Positions 21,666-32,291 of a stretch of 64,000 bases of DNA are shown piece after piece. The notes beneath the pieces were generated by a model that saw only the letters and a list, made by a program, of their open reading frames with translations, was not told the origin of the DNA and searched no databases. The stretch's first letter is position 1; each line of letters starts with the position of its first letter. The DNA is taken from NCBI GenBank assembly GCA_947044405.1, contig CAMRHE010000170.1, positions 124,001 to 188,000 on the forward strand, given 5' to 3'. A program made the position numbers and the translations under genes. Origin of the DNA: Leptodactylus fallax. Taxonomy: Eukaryota > Chordata > Amphibia > Anura > Leptodactylidae.

Positions 21666-22203
21666 GTTGTACTCACCAACTCTCTGAGCTGAAGTTATGG
21701 CCAAAAGGAACACTGTCTTTAGTGTGCGAAATTTAATCTCAACCTCTTTTAGAGGCTCCAAGGGGGGAATCACATAACCCCTAAAAACAGCAGATAAATC
21801 CCATTGAGGGATTGGGTGGGTAACAGGTGGACTAAGCCTGAATGCACCCTTAAAATATCTTTTAACCAGCGGGTCTGCAGATAGCTGCTTATCTAAGCAG
21901 GCTGACAGGGCAGTAACCTAAGCTTTCAAGTGAAATTTGGAATGGAAGGATCCAAGCTCTCAATTCCTCTACCTGATGCCCAGGAGATGAAGATGATTCG
22001 GATCCAGACGTAATTTTTATTTGTAGACTCTGCTCTAGTGAGAGAGAGAGAGAGTGAGTGCTTAAGAAGGCTCCTGAGAGTCCCTTAATAAGGACAGGTC
22101 AATCCTCAGGCTGTCAGATTGAAGGATTTCAGATCCTGGCAGAGCCTGGGCCCTTGACACACCAGGTTTTGAATTGGGGGAAGCCTCTAATATATCCCGT
22201 GAC

Positions 22204-22872
22204 TCATTTGAATGAGATGGGAAAAACCAAGCTCTCTTTAGTCAGACTGGAATGATGGCGATTACAGAGACTTGGTCCTGTCTGATTCTCATCAATACCC
22301 TTGGTATCATGGAGATTGGAGGGAATATGTATGCCAGCCTGAACCTCCAAGGGATGGACAGGGCATCCACAGCCAAGGGATTGTCCTCCTTGTATAGAGC
22401 AGAACTTCTCTACCTTGGCATTGAGTCTGCTTGCCATCAGGTCTATCTCTGGTTGAGCCCATTTCAGGGTGATTGCTTGAAAGACTTCTGGATGGAGAGA
22501 CCATTCTCCTGGAACAGTGATGCCACGACTCAATTGATCCGCCACTACACTGAGTGATCCTCGGATATGTACGGCAGAAAGATGGGTTAAGTTCTTCTCT
22601 GCCCAACTCAAGATCTTCCCCACTTCGCTTAGAAGAGGTTGTGACCGAGTTCCTCCCTGTTTGTTTAAATAAATGACGGTCGTCATATTGTCCAATCTTA
22701 TACGGACTGCCTTGTCCTTCAACTGGTCGGCAAAGTGAAGCAGTGCCAGTCGTACTGCTCGGAGTTCTCTCCAATTGGATGACATCATCTTCTCGAGAGA
22801 ATTCCAATGCCCTTGGGCCGGAAAGTCGTTCAGGTGGGCTCCCCAACCTGTGAGTGATGCATCTGTAGTCAA
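22204..22872 (-). pseudogene. DIRS B RNase H
   Basis: A 222-codon open stretch with TTDASLTGWGAH (first catalytic Asp), WRELRAVRLALLHF (Glu), VRIRLDNMTTVIYLNKQGG (Asp) and ADQLSRG. These match the RNase H of DIRS-type elements in order and spacing. It continues from RT and leads into the recombinase. The stretch is unusually well kept compared with the rest of the element. Confidence 0.85.
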
Positions 22873-22989
22873 CAGGGTCCAGCGAGGCTGGATCGTGGAC
22901 TTTCCGTTTTTTAGCTGATTCCACCACTTGAGGGACGAGCGGGCTTCCTGAGACAGGAAAGAAACTGTCTAGACCACTGATTTTGCGAT

Positions 22990-23768
22990 TCCAGGCCGAC
23001 AGGACTTCCCAAGGGACTGCTTCTGCAGCTGATAACATCAATCCCAAAACTTTATGCCTGTCCTGATGGTGATTGGCCGAGAAGCCAGCAAGAATTTTGC
23101 GGCCTTGATGATTCTTTCCCTTCTGGAGGGAGGAAGAGATATTTTCATTAGGCCTGAATCGAGTATGAACCCTAGAAATGTTTTCTGGGTTGCTGGTAAT
23201 ATTTGGGACTTTCCCCAATTTATAATCCACCCCAATTGTTGGAGGAAATTCATCGTGATGAATAGATGCTGTAGTAGGCCTTCTCTTGAGAGACTTTTAA
23301 CAGCCAGTCTCCCAGATAAGGAACACACGTGAACCTTTGGATTCTCAGTGACTCAGCTTCCGTGGATACCACCTTGGTGAATACGTAGGGTGCTGACGTT
23401 ATCTCGACTGGAAGTGCGGTGAATTGGAGGTGTCTTCAGCCGACCCTCTACAACCACTGCAATTCTTAAGTATTTCCTGTGAGCAGGAAGAATAGGGATG
23501 TAGAGGTGCATGTCCTTTAGGTTCAGAGTGGCCATGAAATCTCCTTGCTGTAGAATGGATATCACAGACGATACCATACGGAAATTTTTCCCGAGATAGC
23601 TTTGCTGAGGTATCGTGGGTCTATTATCATCAACCAGTCTCGTGAAGGTTTTGGAACCAGAAACACTGAAGAATAAATTCCAGACCCTTGACGTTCTGTA
23701 TAATACTGTCCTGGGGAGGCACAGAAAAAACTATGCCGAAACCGGACCTGATTATCTCCAAGACCCAT
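22990..23768 (-). pseudogene. DIRS B reverse transcriptase, catalytic residue changed
   Basis: Pieces in order: SSVFLVPKPSRDWLMIIDPRYL (shown in part, near 23,690-23,610), TLNLKDMHLYIPI (near 23,540-23,500, motif A), PYLGDWLLK (near 23,325-23,300, motif C) and WGKSQILPATQKTFLGF. Motif C reads YLGD where DIRS A still has YLDD, so a catalytic Asp codon has become Gly. Frames are also broken, so no active RT. Confidence 0.75.
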
Positions 23769-23989
23769 GATCTGTTATCCCCACAGGAACTTATGTCTTG
23801 GAGGGAGGGAGAAGGTAATAGCCAGAAATTTGGCTTTTTGATTTTCCTGTCGTCACGGAAAAAAAGACGGTTGGAGTTCCCTCTCAGGAACCTAAAATGT
23901 CCACACGTGACCTCTTGCAGGTGGCGGCCTTTGAGGAGACTGTCCTCTACGACGCTGTCTGCCCTGTCCACAGAAGGACTGTGGAGGGA

Positions 23990-25130
23990 CTTTCCTTCCT
24001 TTCCCACTAGTCCTTGCAAATATTAAATTTTGAGTCATAATCTGCCCTCCAAGGTTTTAACCATAGGGGACGACGGGCAGAAGAAGTCAAGGCCCTAGAC
24101 TTGGCAGCTAACTTCATCTGGAGAAGAGGTTTCATTGAGGTAATCCGCCTCAAGGGCTATACCCTTCAAAGAGGACAACAATTCGTCCCTGGAGACCCCC
24201 AAATCAATATCTCTTTTTAATTAAGAGAGGCTGGAGCACAGCCTCTTAGCTACCTCACTAGTAGTGATACCAATCAAACACTATGCAGAGAAAGCAGTAT
24301 ATGCTTTCCTTAGGGAGCACTCTGCCCGGTGGTCCATGGGGTCCTGAAGGCTAGACCCCGTCCTCAGAGGGTACAAGTTTTCGCCTGGACAATTTGGTGA
24401 CTGCCATGACAAGCTTAGGTGGTGGACCCAACTGGTCCTCAGCTATTGGGAAGAGTGTCTTGAACCTCTTGGATAACACGTAGATCTTCTCTAGGTGTTT
24501 TCACTCAGTGGACATAGCTCTTTTAAGCATGTTATCCACATTGAAGGCCCTAGGCCCCCTAGAGGTTGAACTAGAGGCTTCCCCAAGGTCAACATAATGG
24601 TCCCTTCACCCGATTGACTTCCGTAATTTCTGAATTTTCTCCAGAGGAAAAAGCGGTTTTTCTATATTCGTATCTGAATCCTCAGATGAAGAATTAGCTT
24701 CCTCTATGATCCTGAATACCTCATCAGATCATATGATAGAAGCGCCATCATATTCCACAGTGCTCCACAGGCACAGTCACTGTCCCATATAGGGTTCACA
24801 ATCCATACCCCCCACCAGCAAGCCTTTGAGTGTGGGAGGAAAACTGGAGTACACCCACACAAAAATAGAGAGAACCACAAACTCCCCGCAGATGTCGCCC
24901 CTGGCAGGATTCAAACCCAGGACTCCAGCGCTGTGAGGCTGCAGTGTCAAGTATCAGCATCCACTGAGCCACTGGGCTGCCCAAGCAGCACTGGTGGCAT
25001 GTATTGAAATTGCAAGCATCAGGCAAGGGAATTTCATAGGCGCGACAGTTTAGATGTTTGAGCCTAGACACGGACTTACCTGGAGGATTCATCACCACCA
25101 GACGCAGAGGAAGATATCTTACAGCAAGTG
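23990..25130 (-). pseudogene. DIRS B gag, broken
   Basis: Minus-strand peptide RRPLWLKPWRADYDSKFN near 24,090-24,040 matches the DIRS A gag block at about 8280-8330. Upstream, near 25,110-25,080, a Ser-rich start resembles the beginning of DIRS A gag at 260. Between them the frame is lost and a SINE has inserted. Confidence 0.55.
24812..24982 (-). mobile_element. tRNA-derived SINE
   Basis: Minus strand, starting GGGCAGCCCAG at 24,982. It has an RNA polymerase III A box TGGCTCAGTGG (24,971-24,961) and a B box GGTTTGAATCC (24,917-24,907), with 43 bases between them. The body continues to about 24,812 with GTTTTCCTCCCACACTC. It looks like a widespread fish/amphibian tRNA-type SINE. It is not a functional tRNA, since no cloverleaf stems are kept. 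Confidence 0.7.
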
Positions 25131-25600
25131 TAAGAGTAATTTGCAAGAAAGCCAGAAAAAAACGCAACAATACAAGTCTGTTGAACTAGAATGCCCAGCA
25201 TGCACACTCTCTGCCAAACAACAAAGAGGCAGAGGAAAGGAAGAAGCAGACTTATGTAGAAGAAATGGAGAGCAAAGACTCTCCCAATACCTGAGACAGG
25301 TTACACAGAAAATAAAAGTCCTTTATTTCTCCAACAGAAGAGAGGAGGGGAAATTCATTCACAAATCTGAATAAACTCACTATAGGGAAGGTATAACCTT
25401 CCCTCCAACTGTCCCACCAACACAGGACAGAAAAAAACACGCTAGGGGGTTGGTACTTCCTTCCTTATATTGAGAAGGGGGAGGGGTTTCGGTTAACTAT
25501 TTGTTGTTCATTAAAAATTCCATTCTGTCCTACCAGCACACAGGGGCAGAAATACCCCAATATTGTGCTGCTGGTGGGACGTTAGGGAATGTGTTATTCG

Positions 25601-26229
25601 TCCTAACTGAAGCGTAGCAACAATGTTAGTGCCATTGTCTCGGTCAATGCTGCCCAGATGGAATTGGCGAGGAGCCATCCAGCGGGATACTTGCTATACA
25701 GCGAAGCAACTCCTCCTCTGTGTGGCTCCTCTGATCCAGGCTCATTAATTGTAACACTGCATGGCAGCGCTTCACCTTACACCCATGATAAGAGGAAAAG
25801 GAGTAGAAGCAACAGCATGCCCTTGTGAAGATTGTAGTGGGAAATGATCCATAGAGGAGAATTCAGAGGAGGTAGATGGGCCCTGCGTGGTTTTGAACTG
25901 GCCCTGCACAATCAGGGTGGAATTACCACCTGGCCTTATTGTTTTTCTGGACTATGGCCGCTGCTGCTCAAAACATTGACCCAGTGGGCCGTGAAAGCCA
26001 TGTATTGTCCATAATGTCTAAGCAAAGGCCCACATTCTCCACGATACGGCAATATAAAGCAGAATGAAGAGCACAAACTAAAAAATATATGACCTGGCGC
26101 CCGTAGTAGATTGAGATCAGAGTGAGGGGCTATAAAAGGTCAGCTGCAGCTCTTACCCAAAGACCAAACCTACATCGTAGGTGTTATTAACATATATAGA
26201 GAAAAAAAAAAATAAAGAAAAAACTGGGA
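25601..26229. other. No recognisable gene
   Basis: Mixed-composition DNA without long open frames on either strand. It contains a TATA-like GGCTATAAAAGG near 26,129-26,140 and an A-rich run near 26,200-26,222. The right side probably belongs to the Penelope flank. Confidence 0.3.
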
Positions 26230-26310
26230 TAATTTGAGAGCGCTGCTGACTAATAAAGAGGGCTCGTGTTTCATAAAAATCGTTTTATTGGTTCCAAAGG
26301 ACATGCAAAA

Positions 26311-26353
26311 GGGCAACGCATTTCAACGCTGAACCAGCGTCTTCATCAGGCCA
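26311..26353 (-). ncRNA. Hammerhead-ribozyme-like motif of PLE-1 (HHR-1)
   Basis: On the minus strand: GGC (stem I), CTGATGA, AG, then ACGCT-GGTTC-AGCGT (perfect 5-bp stem II), T, GAAA, a weak stem III TGCGT, the GTT cleavage triplet, and GCC closing stem I. All conserved core nucleotides of a type I hammerhead (CUGANGA and GAAA) are present. Penelope-like elements are known to carry hammerheads with minimal stem III. The Tc1 insertion begins four bases beyond it. Confidence 0.65.
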
Positions 26354-26356
26354 CTA

Positions 26357-27923
26357 CAGTCATGGCCAAAAGTTTTGAGAATGACACAAATATTATATTT
26401 TCACATGATCTGCTGCCCTCTGGTTTTTATGTGTGTTTGTCAGATGTTTTTATCACATACAGAAATATAATTGCATTCATATTATGAGTAACAGAAGCTT
26501 ATATTGACAGTTAGAATGAGTTAATGCAGCAAGTCAATATTTGCAGTGTTGACCCTTCTTCTTCAGGACCTCTGCAATTCTCCCTGGCATGCTCTCAATC
26601 AACTTCTGGACCAAATCCTGACTGACAGCAGTCCATTCTTGCAGAATGAATGCTTTAATTTTGTCTGAATTTGTTGGTTTTTGTTTTTCCACCCGTCTCT
26701 TGATGATTGACCACAAGTTCTCAATGGGATTAAGATCTGGGGAGTTTCCAGGCCATGGACCCAAAATCTCTATGTTTTGTTCCCTGAGCCATTTAGTTAT
26801 CACCTTTGCTTTATGGCAAGGTGCTCCATCATGCTGGAAAAGGCATTGTTGAGCGCCAAACTGCTCTTGGACGGTTGGGAGAAGTTGCTCTTGGAGGACA
26901 TTCTGGTACCATTCTTTATTCATGGCTGTGTTTTTAGTCAAGACTGTGAGAGAGCCGATTCCCTTGGCTGAGAAGCAACCCCACACATGAATGGTTTCAG
27001 GATGCTTTACAGTTGGCATGAGACAAGACTGGTGGTAGCGCTCACCTCTTCTTCTCCGAATAAGCTGTTTTCTAGATGTTCCAAACAATCGAAAAGGGGA
27101 TTCATCAGAGAAAATGACTTTACCTCAGTCCTCAGCAGTCCACTCCCTGTACCTTTTGCAGAATATCAGTCTGTCCCTGATGTTTTTTCTGGAGAGAAGT
27201 GGCTTCTTTGCTGCCCTCCTTGAGACCAGGCCTTGCTCCAAGAGTCTCCGCCTCACAGTGCGTGCAGATGCACTCACACCTGCCTGCTGCCATTCCTCAG
27301 CAAGCTCTGCACTGCTGGTAGCCCGATCCCGCAGCTGAAACACTTTTAAGAGACGGTCCTGCCGCTTGCTGGTCTTTCTTGGGCGCCCTGGAGCCTTTTT
27401 GGCACCAATGGAACCTCTCTCCTTGAAGTTCTTGATGATGCGATAGATTGTTGACTGAGGTGCAATCTTTCTAGCTGCAATACTCTTCCCAGTTAGGCCA
27501 TTTTTGTGCAGTGCAATGATGACTGCACGTGTTTCTTTAGAGATAACCATGGTTAACAGAAGAGAAACAATGATGGCAAGCACCAGCCTCCTTTTAAAGT
27601 GTCCAGTGGTGTCATTCTTACTTAATCATGACAGATTGATCTCCAGCCCTGTCCTCATCAACACCCACACCTGTGTTAATGGAGCAATCACTGAAACGAT
27701 GTTAGGTGGTCCTTTTAAGGCAGGGCTGCAATGATGTTGAAATGTGTTTTGGGGGATAAAGTTCATTTTCTAGGCAAATATTGACTTTGCAAGTAATTAC
27801 TGTTAAGCTGATCACTCTTTATAACATTCTGGAGTATATGCAAATTGCCATTAGAAAAACTGAAGCAGTAAACTTTGTAAAAATTAATATTTGTATCATT
27901 CTCAAAACTTTTGGCCATGACTG
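26357..27923 (-). mobile_element. Tc1/mariner transposon (Tc1-A)
   Basis: 1567 bp with inverted terminal repeats starting CAGTCATGGCCAAAAGTTTT at both ends and TA duplications at 26,355-26,356 and 27,924-27,925. It has one minus-strand transposase gene. Similar sequence is common in teleost and amphibian genomes, where this group is thought to have spread horizontally. Confidence 0.95.
26534..27583 (-). pseudogene. Tc1-A transposase, one nonsense codon
   Basis: The frame from ATG 27,583 to 26,534 is open except for one TGA at about 27,127-27,125, where the family usually has Trp before GKVIFSDES, a likely TGG to TGA change. The N-terminal part holds two helix-turn-helix units (AIIALHKNGLTGKSIAARK; RTVRRRLLEQGL). 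The catalytic triad is Asp in FSDES, Asp in FQHDGAPCH and Glu in PIENLW, with 35 residues between the second Asp and Glu. Length of about 349 codons is normal for Tc1. Excision and insertion at TA would be its role. Otherwise intact. Confidence 0.9.
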
Positions 27924-28671
27924 TACATATAAACATAACACATATAATTTAATATAATTGTAAACATTATATCAATTGAATAAAAATGTAATTAAATAGA
28001 ATAAAGTAAAAGGGAGAGAATAGTTAAACTACATATAAAAATACATATAAAAAGGGTATAAGGGTCAATATCTAAATTCATAAATTAAAATGTATATATA
28101 CCAATAGTTCAATATTGTGGCACTTATTATATGTGGCTCTTTCAGTTTGTAATAGTATAAACGAACGAGTAAAACGAACAATAATTAAATAAGACACATA
28201 CACTGGTCATTTGGAGCAGACAGGTGTGATAACAGAAATATCTATTAGTGGAGTGTAAATGGTAGAGGGAGGGGTACTCGCAGCTCGTAGTGTCCGTAAG
28301 GACCTGGGAACCAAGTTGTCATGTTGAGGTCTAAAGGGGTAAATATAGGAGCGGCCGGCGTCTGTAGGTGGAGGCGCCGAAATCACAGCGAGGTAGTGTG
28401 CATGTGCGAAAAGTGCTGGTGTGAAGAGACCCGGAGGAGGTGAGGAGAAGTCGGGGGAAGGGGTGTGCACATGCGTGGAGCGTGTGCCCAATCGCAACAA
28501 CATGGGGGGAATTGAAGGACCGAAGTGAACAGGGGTATGTGAATTAATGAAATTGAAAAGTATTGATGGTCTGGTGGGGCTGTAGTAAAGTTGTCAAAAA
28601 GTTATTTTGACAGTGGATAGGAATGTTATGAATTAATATACTGTATATATATTTTTTTTTTTGTTAAAGAC

Positions 28672-29724
28672 CTAGAAAGCAGAATCAATAACATCATTGA
28701 GTTCATTGGGGCTCCATGTGTTTAATTTATATGTCCAGTACGCTTCTCTCTGGTGCAGCATCTGAAAGTGGTTGCGGACAGAGATGGAAATCTGTTCGCT
28801 AGGCATTGAGATAAGAGATAAAAAATTGCACCCATGAGTTGTGGCGCAGTGTGCCGATAGGTTGTGTTTTAGAAAATCTTTCGTGACATTGGCCCCATGG
28901 CCATTAAATCTGCAGTGGAAAGGTTGGATAGTGCGGCCCACATACTGAAGTTTGCATGGCCATTCTAACAAATAAATAACATATTCAGAGGAACAATTGA
29001 GGTGTGATTGGATAGGAAAGGTCTCATTGGTAACATTGATTTTGAAAGTGGTGGCTCTATGTTTTATATTAAGACAACATAAACATCTGGTGTGACCACA
29101 TTTAAATACACCGGGAGTAGAGGGGGTTATGGTCATGGAACGAAGCGTAGGTAATGACCGAAATCTGCTGGGGGCTAAAATGTTACACAATGTTATGGGT
29201 CTCCTAAATGTTAATATGGGTTTTTGTGGGAGAATTTTATTGAGATATTTGTCGCTGAGGAGTGTTTTCCAATGGTTGTTTAGGATGGCCCTGATATTCT
29301 TATGTTCAGAGTTGTAAGTGGTTATAAAATTATTCTTGGTGTGGGTATTTTTACCTGGGGAACTAGATGTTTTATTGTTTTTGATTAAGCATGATTCCTG
29401 ACTGAGCTCAGCTGCTTTTTTGAAAGCATTTCGAATAATGGATTGGGGGTATTTCTTTTCAGTAAATCCTTTTTTAAGGATAAGGGCCTGATTGGTAAAG
29501 GTGTTAAAGTTATCACAATTTTTTCTAATTCTCTTGAATTGGCTGAAGGGAATATTCTTCAGCCATGGTCCATAATGTGCGCTGTTGTACTCTAAATAGC
29601 TGTTCACGTCTACCGTTTTGAAATGGGTGGAGTTGGAAAAAGTGCCAGCAGGGGTTAGAGAAATCAATAAGTCTAAAAATTCTATTTTTTCAGCCGAGAA
29701 TTGATGAGTAAAGGATAGTCCCAA
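28672..29724 (-). CDS. PLE-1 GIY-YIG endonuclease region
   Basis: A 350-codon open stretch, the C-terminal part of a Penelope polyprotein. The N-terminal 40 residues (IEFLDLLISLTPAGTFS) are the end of RT. The endonuclease has YVIYLLEWPCKLQYVGRT (GIY-YIG core: Y-x-I-Y ... Y-V-G), a conserved Arg in HCRFNGH, and REAYWTYKLNT with the late Glu. A Cys-rich CGHTRCLCC element lies before it. The ORF ends NDVIDSAF. The RT part upstream is broken, so this is a fragment of a longer gene. Confidence 0.9.
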   Translation of the reverse strand: MGLSFTHQFSAEKIEFLDLLISLTPAGTFSNSTHFKTVDVNSYLEYNSAHYGPWLKNIPFSQFKRIRKNCDNFNTFTNQALILKKGFTEKKYPQSIIRNAFKKAAELSQESCLIKNNKTSSSPGKNTHTKNNFITTYNSEHKNIRAILNNHWKTLLSDKYLNKILPQKPILTFRRPITLCNILAPSRFRSLPTLRSMTITPSTPGVFKCGHTRCLCCLNIKHRATTFKINVTNETFPIQSHLNCSSEYVIYLLEWPCKLQYVGRTIQPFHCRFNGHGANVTKDFLKHNLSAHCATTHGCNFLSLISMPSEQISISVRNHFQMLHQREAYWTYKLNTWSPNELNDVIDSAF

Positions 29725-30316
29725 GTTGTTGAGGTAATGAAATTTTTAGCAGAAATTTCGTCCCCATTCCAGACAAAAAACAGATTGTCTATATATCGTT
29801 TAACTAAAACAATGAGTGTATCAAAGGCAGAAGAGTTGTGTATATATATTGCTCCTCAAAAATGCCCATATATAGATTGGTGTAGGAGGGCGCAAACCGC
29901 GTACCCATAGCACGACTTTTATTTGCTTGTATATTTTATCTCTAAAGGAAAAGTTATTGTGTTCTAATATAAATTTGATGCCCGATAAAATGAAGTCTTT
30001 TTGTCATACTGGCATTAGTTTATTACGTGATAGGATATGATCCGTAGCGATAAGGCCCATTTCATGTGGGATATTTGTATATAGGGCTGAGACGTCCGCG
30101 GTCAGTAGGGACCATTTGGTGTTAGTAGAATGGGTGGTATTGAGATGTACCGTGTTTCCCCGAAAATAAGACACCCCCGAAAGTAAGGCATAGGAGAGGT
30201 TTCGGAGAATTGCCTAATATAAGGCATCCCCCGAAAGTAAGGCGTATGTTCCCGAACAGAACATACGGTATATACGATATGTGAGGCTGCGGGAGAACCC
30301 CACAATCTCTGCTATC

Positions 30317-30652
30317 ATTATACTCCGGGGTCTTTTCAGACCCCGGAGTATAATAATCGGCGGCCCAGGGGAGGTGAGCGAACATAAAAAACTATGTGCT
30401 TACCTGTCCTACGCTTCTCCAGGCTTCGGGCCTGTTTGGTGACGTCGCAGACGTCAGCGGACGTCATTTTGCGTCGCGACGCCGGCCGGATCATGTGACG
30501 CGGCCTGGTCTAACAGTGAAGAAGGCCGGAGTAACGCACGGGCATGCACTGGAGTGAGGAACAGGTAAGCAACGTTGTTTTTTTATGTTTGTATCCTCCC
30601 CTGGGTCTCCGATCATTATACTCTGGGGTCTGAAAAGACCCCACAGTATAAT
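30317..30652. repeat. Hairpin module, copy 1
   Basis: Two palindromes, 30,317-30,354 (17-bp arms ATTATACTCCGGGGTCT) and 30,615-30,652, bracket a CpG-rich core of about 260 bp. The core is itself roughly inverted: ACATAAAAAACTATGTGCTTACCTG on one side (given in part) and CAGGTAAGCAACGTTG on the other. The same module is at 38,604-38,952 in an unrelated transposon. Confidence 0.8.
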
Positions 30653-30687
30653 AATTGTTCATGGGTGGTCCACTATGGGGCAAACTA

Positions 30688-30947
30688 CTGTGTGCAGGGG
30701 CCACTATGGGGAATGATACTGTGTGCAGGGGCCACTATGGGGAATGATACTGTGTGCAGGGGCCACTATGGGGAATGATACTGTGTGCAGGGGCCACTAT
30801 GGCGAATGATACTGTGTGCAGGGGCCACTATGGGGCATGATACTGTGTGCAGGGGCCACTATGGGATATGATACTGTGTGCAGGGGCCACTATGGGATAT
30901 GATACTGTGTGCAGGGGCCACTATGGGGCATGATACTGTGTGCAGGG
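30688..30947. repeat. 31-bp minisatellite, nine units
   Basis: Unit reads about ACTGTGTGCAGGGGCC then ACTATGGGGAATGAT. Nine tandem units with few substitutions. The same unit in inverse complement is at 36,545-36,870 and 38,442-38,555. Confidence 0.92.
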
Positions 30948-32291
30948 AAATTAATGGTTTGAATTGTTATGATGATGTCCTAGAAGATGATGACATAACT
31001 GTCATTGAATAAATTTTACTTTCTATTCGTACCGTAAATATTGGTAAATGTACCATACTGTTAATTGTTGTACATGGAAATAATGGTACGGTAGTAAGAA
31101 ATTCTTGATAGGATTCACAGTTTGTCTGGTTATGCTGGTTTGTGATGACAACTACATTACCGTACAGTACCGTATATAATAAATGTTCATTTTTTTGTTC
31201 AGCAATAAATGTGAATTCTTCTTCATTGAAAAAAAAATAAGACATCCCCTGAAAATAAGACACAGCACATCTTTGGGAGCAAAAAGTAATATAAGACGCT
31301 GTCTTATTTTCGGAGAAACAGGGTAGTTCCTTGATTAATTGTGTTGAATCTTTTAAATAAGATGATAATTGGAGTACTAATTTCTGAAGAAGATCAATGA
31401 AATGAGATAAGTTACTGGTTAGTGAGCCGATCCCAGAAATTATGGGTCGGCCGGGGGGGACATGCAAGGGATTTGTGAACTTTTGGTAAATGATAAAAAA
31501 AAAGGAATTGGAGGTTCTATGTATTGTAAGAATTTTTTTTTCTTTTTTGGTAAGTAGATTATTGTTAGATGCCTGCTGGATGAGATTCCTATATTTGGTA
31601 ATGTAACAAGATAATGGGTTGGTACTCAAAGGCTCATAAAAATCAGTGTCGTCTAGGAGTCGCAAGGCTAGAGTCTAGTCTAGAGTATTCTGAACCACAG
31701 TACCCCCACCTTTGTCAGCAGGTTGGATGGTGATATCTAAATTTGATCTGAGTTGTTTCATAGCTTTCTGTTCTGATTTGGATAAGTTGTTGGAGGAAGG
31801 GATATGGTTGTTTACTAACTTTTGAAATTCATAGTGCACAAGAGAAAAAAAAAAGTTTCCATTGCTGGCCCTTTATGATGGGTTGGGTTAAAATTGGACG
31901 GAGGCCGTACATCAACAGGAATAGGTGCTAGTTGAGAGGAACTAGCTGATGGGTCAACTAATATTGAAGCGGAAGCGTTATGTTGGGAAATGCTAAAATG
32001 TCTTAGTATTGTGAGTTGACGAATATATGAATTCAAATCTAAAAATAACTGAAAACCATTGGGTTGGGCTGTGGGGCAAAAAGATAGGCCTTTGTTAAGT
32101 AATTTATTTTCATCCGAAGTAAGTTGGTATGAGGATAGGTTAAATATTTTGATAGGTGAGGTATGTTTAGGTCTCAGGGTAGTTCCTTCTAAGGCTCCTC
32201 CTTTGTCGGATGGTTTTAGTACCAGAGAAGGGTCTTGAGGGACTGTCTGTCCATGTTGGAGAAGTTAGATGTGCAGGAGAGAGAGTTATTC

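Larger units (their letters stand above)
21666..25600 (-). mobile_element. DIRS retrotransposon B, main piece
   Basis: Minus-strand DIRS element with gag, RT, RNase H and the first half of the tyrosine recombinase (peptide LKTVFLLAITSAQRV just after 21,666). The recombinase continues below 16,379 after the chromovirus. The 5' terminal block near 25,525-25,600 shares CTACCAGCACACAGGGGCAGAAATACC in two shorter phrases with the end of DIRS A, in inverted relation. A SINE lies in gag. Multiple frameshifts. Confidence 0.8.
30150..31323. mobile_element. TA-flanked non-autonomous DNA transposon (MITE-like)
   Basis: 1174 bp with imperfect terminal inverted repeats, TGTTTCCCCGAAAATAAGAC at the left and the complement of TGTTTCTCCGAAAATAAGAC at the right, and TA at 30,148-30,149 and 31,324-31,325. 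No transposase. The inside holds a hairpin module (30,317-30,652), a 31-bp minisatellite (30,688-30,947) and about 350 bp of AT-rich DNA. Sub-terminal AATAAGAC phrases recur. Confidence 0.8.
29725..31720 (-). pseudogene. PLE-1 reverse transcriptase, interrupted
   Basis: Minus-strand RT is split by the MITE at 30,150-31,323. Upstream part (31,720-31,324): ITIQPADKGGGTVV, HVPPGRPIISGIGSLTSNLS, SSYLKDSTQLIKEL. Downstream part (30,149-29,740): WSLLTADVSALYTNIPH (motif A) and RYIDNLFFVWNG (motif C) with Asn in place of the second catalytic Asp. There are several stops, for example in the stretch between motif A and C. Order and motifs are those of Penelope RT. Confidence 0.8.
26230..32130 (-). mobile_element. 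Penelope-like element, minus strand (PLE-1)
   Basis: Reverse transcriptase pieces (31,720 down to 29,740) are followed by a GIY-YIG endonuclease (29,724-28,672), the gene order of Penelope-like elements. The 3' flank includes a hammerhead-like ribozyme near 26,311-26,353. It is interrupted by a Tc1 (26,357-27,923) and a TA-flanked MITE (30,150-31,323). The noncoding stretch 27,926-28,671 between the Tc1 and the endonuclease is 3' untranslated DNA with no gene. Confidence 0.85.

Noticed and set aside
24907..24982. Functional tRNA gene
   Set aside because: A and B boxes are present but acceptor and anticodon stems are not, and the sequence continues as a SINE body.
25054..25374. 106-codon plus-strand ORF with Cys pair
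   Set aside because: The surrounding DIRS B is minus-strand and this frame has no supporting motif; probably antisense chance.
30688..30947. CRISPR-like array of 31-bp units
   Set aside because: Units are contiguous with no unique spacers, lie in a MITE, and the genome is a vertebrate. It is a minisatellite.
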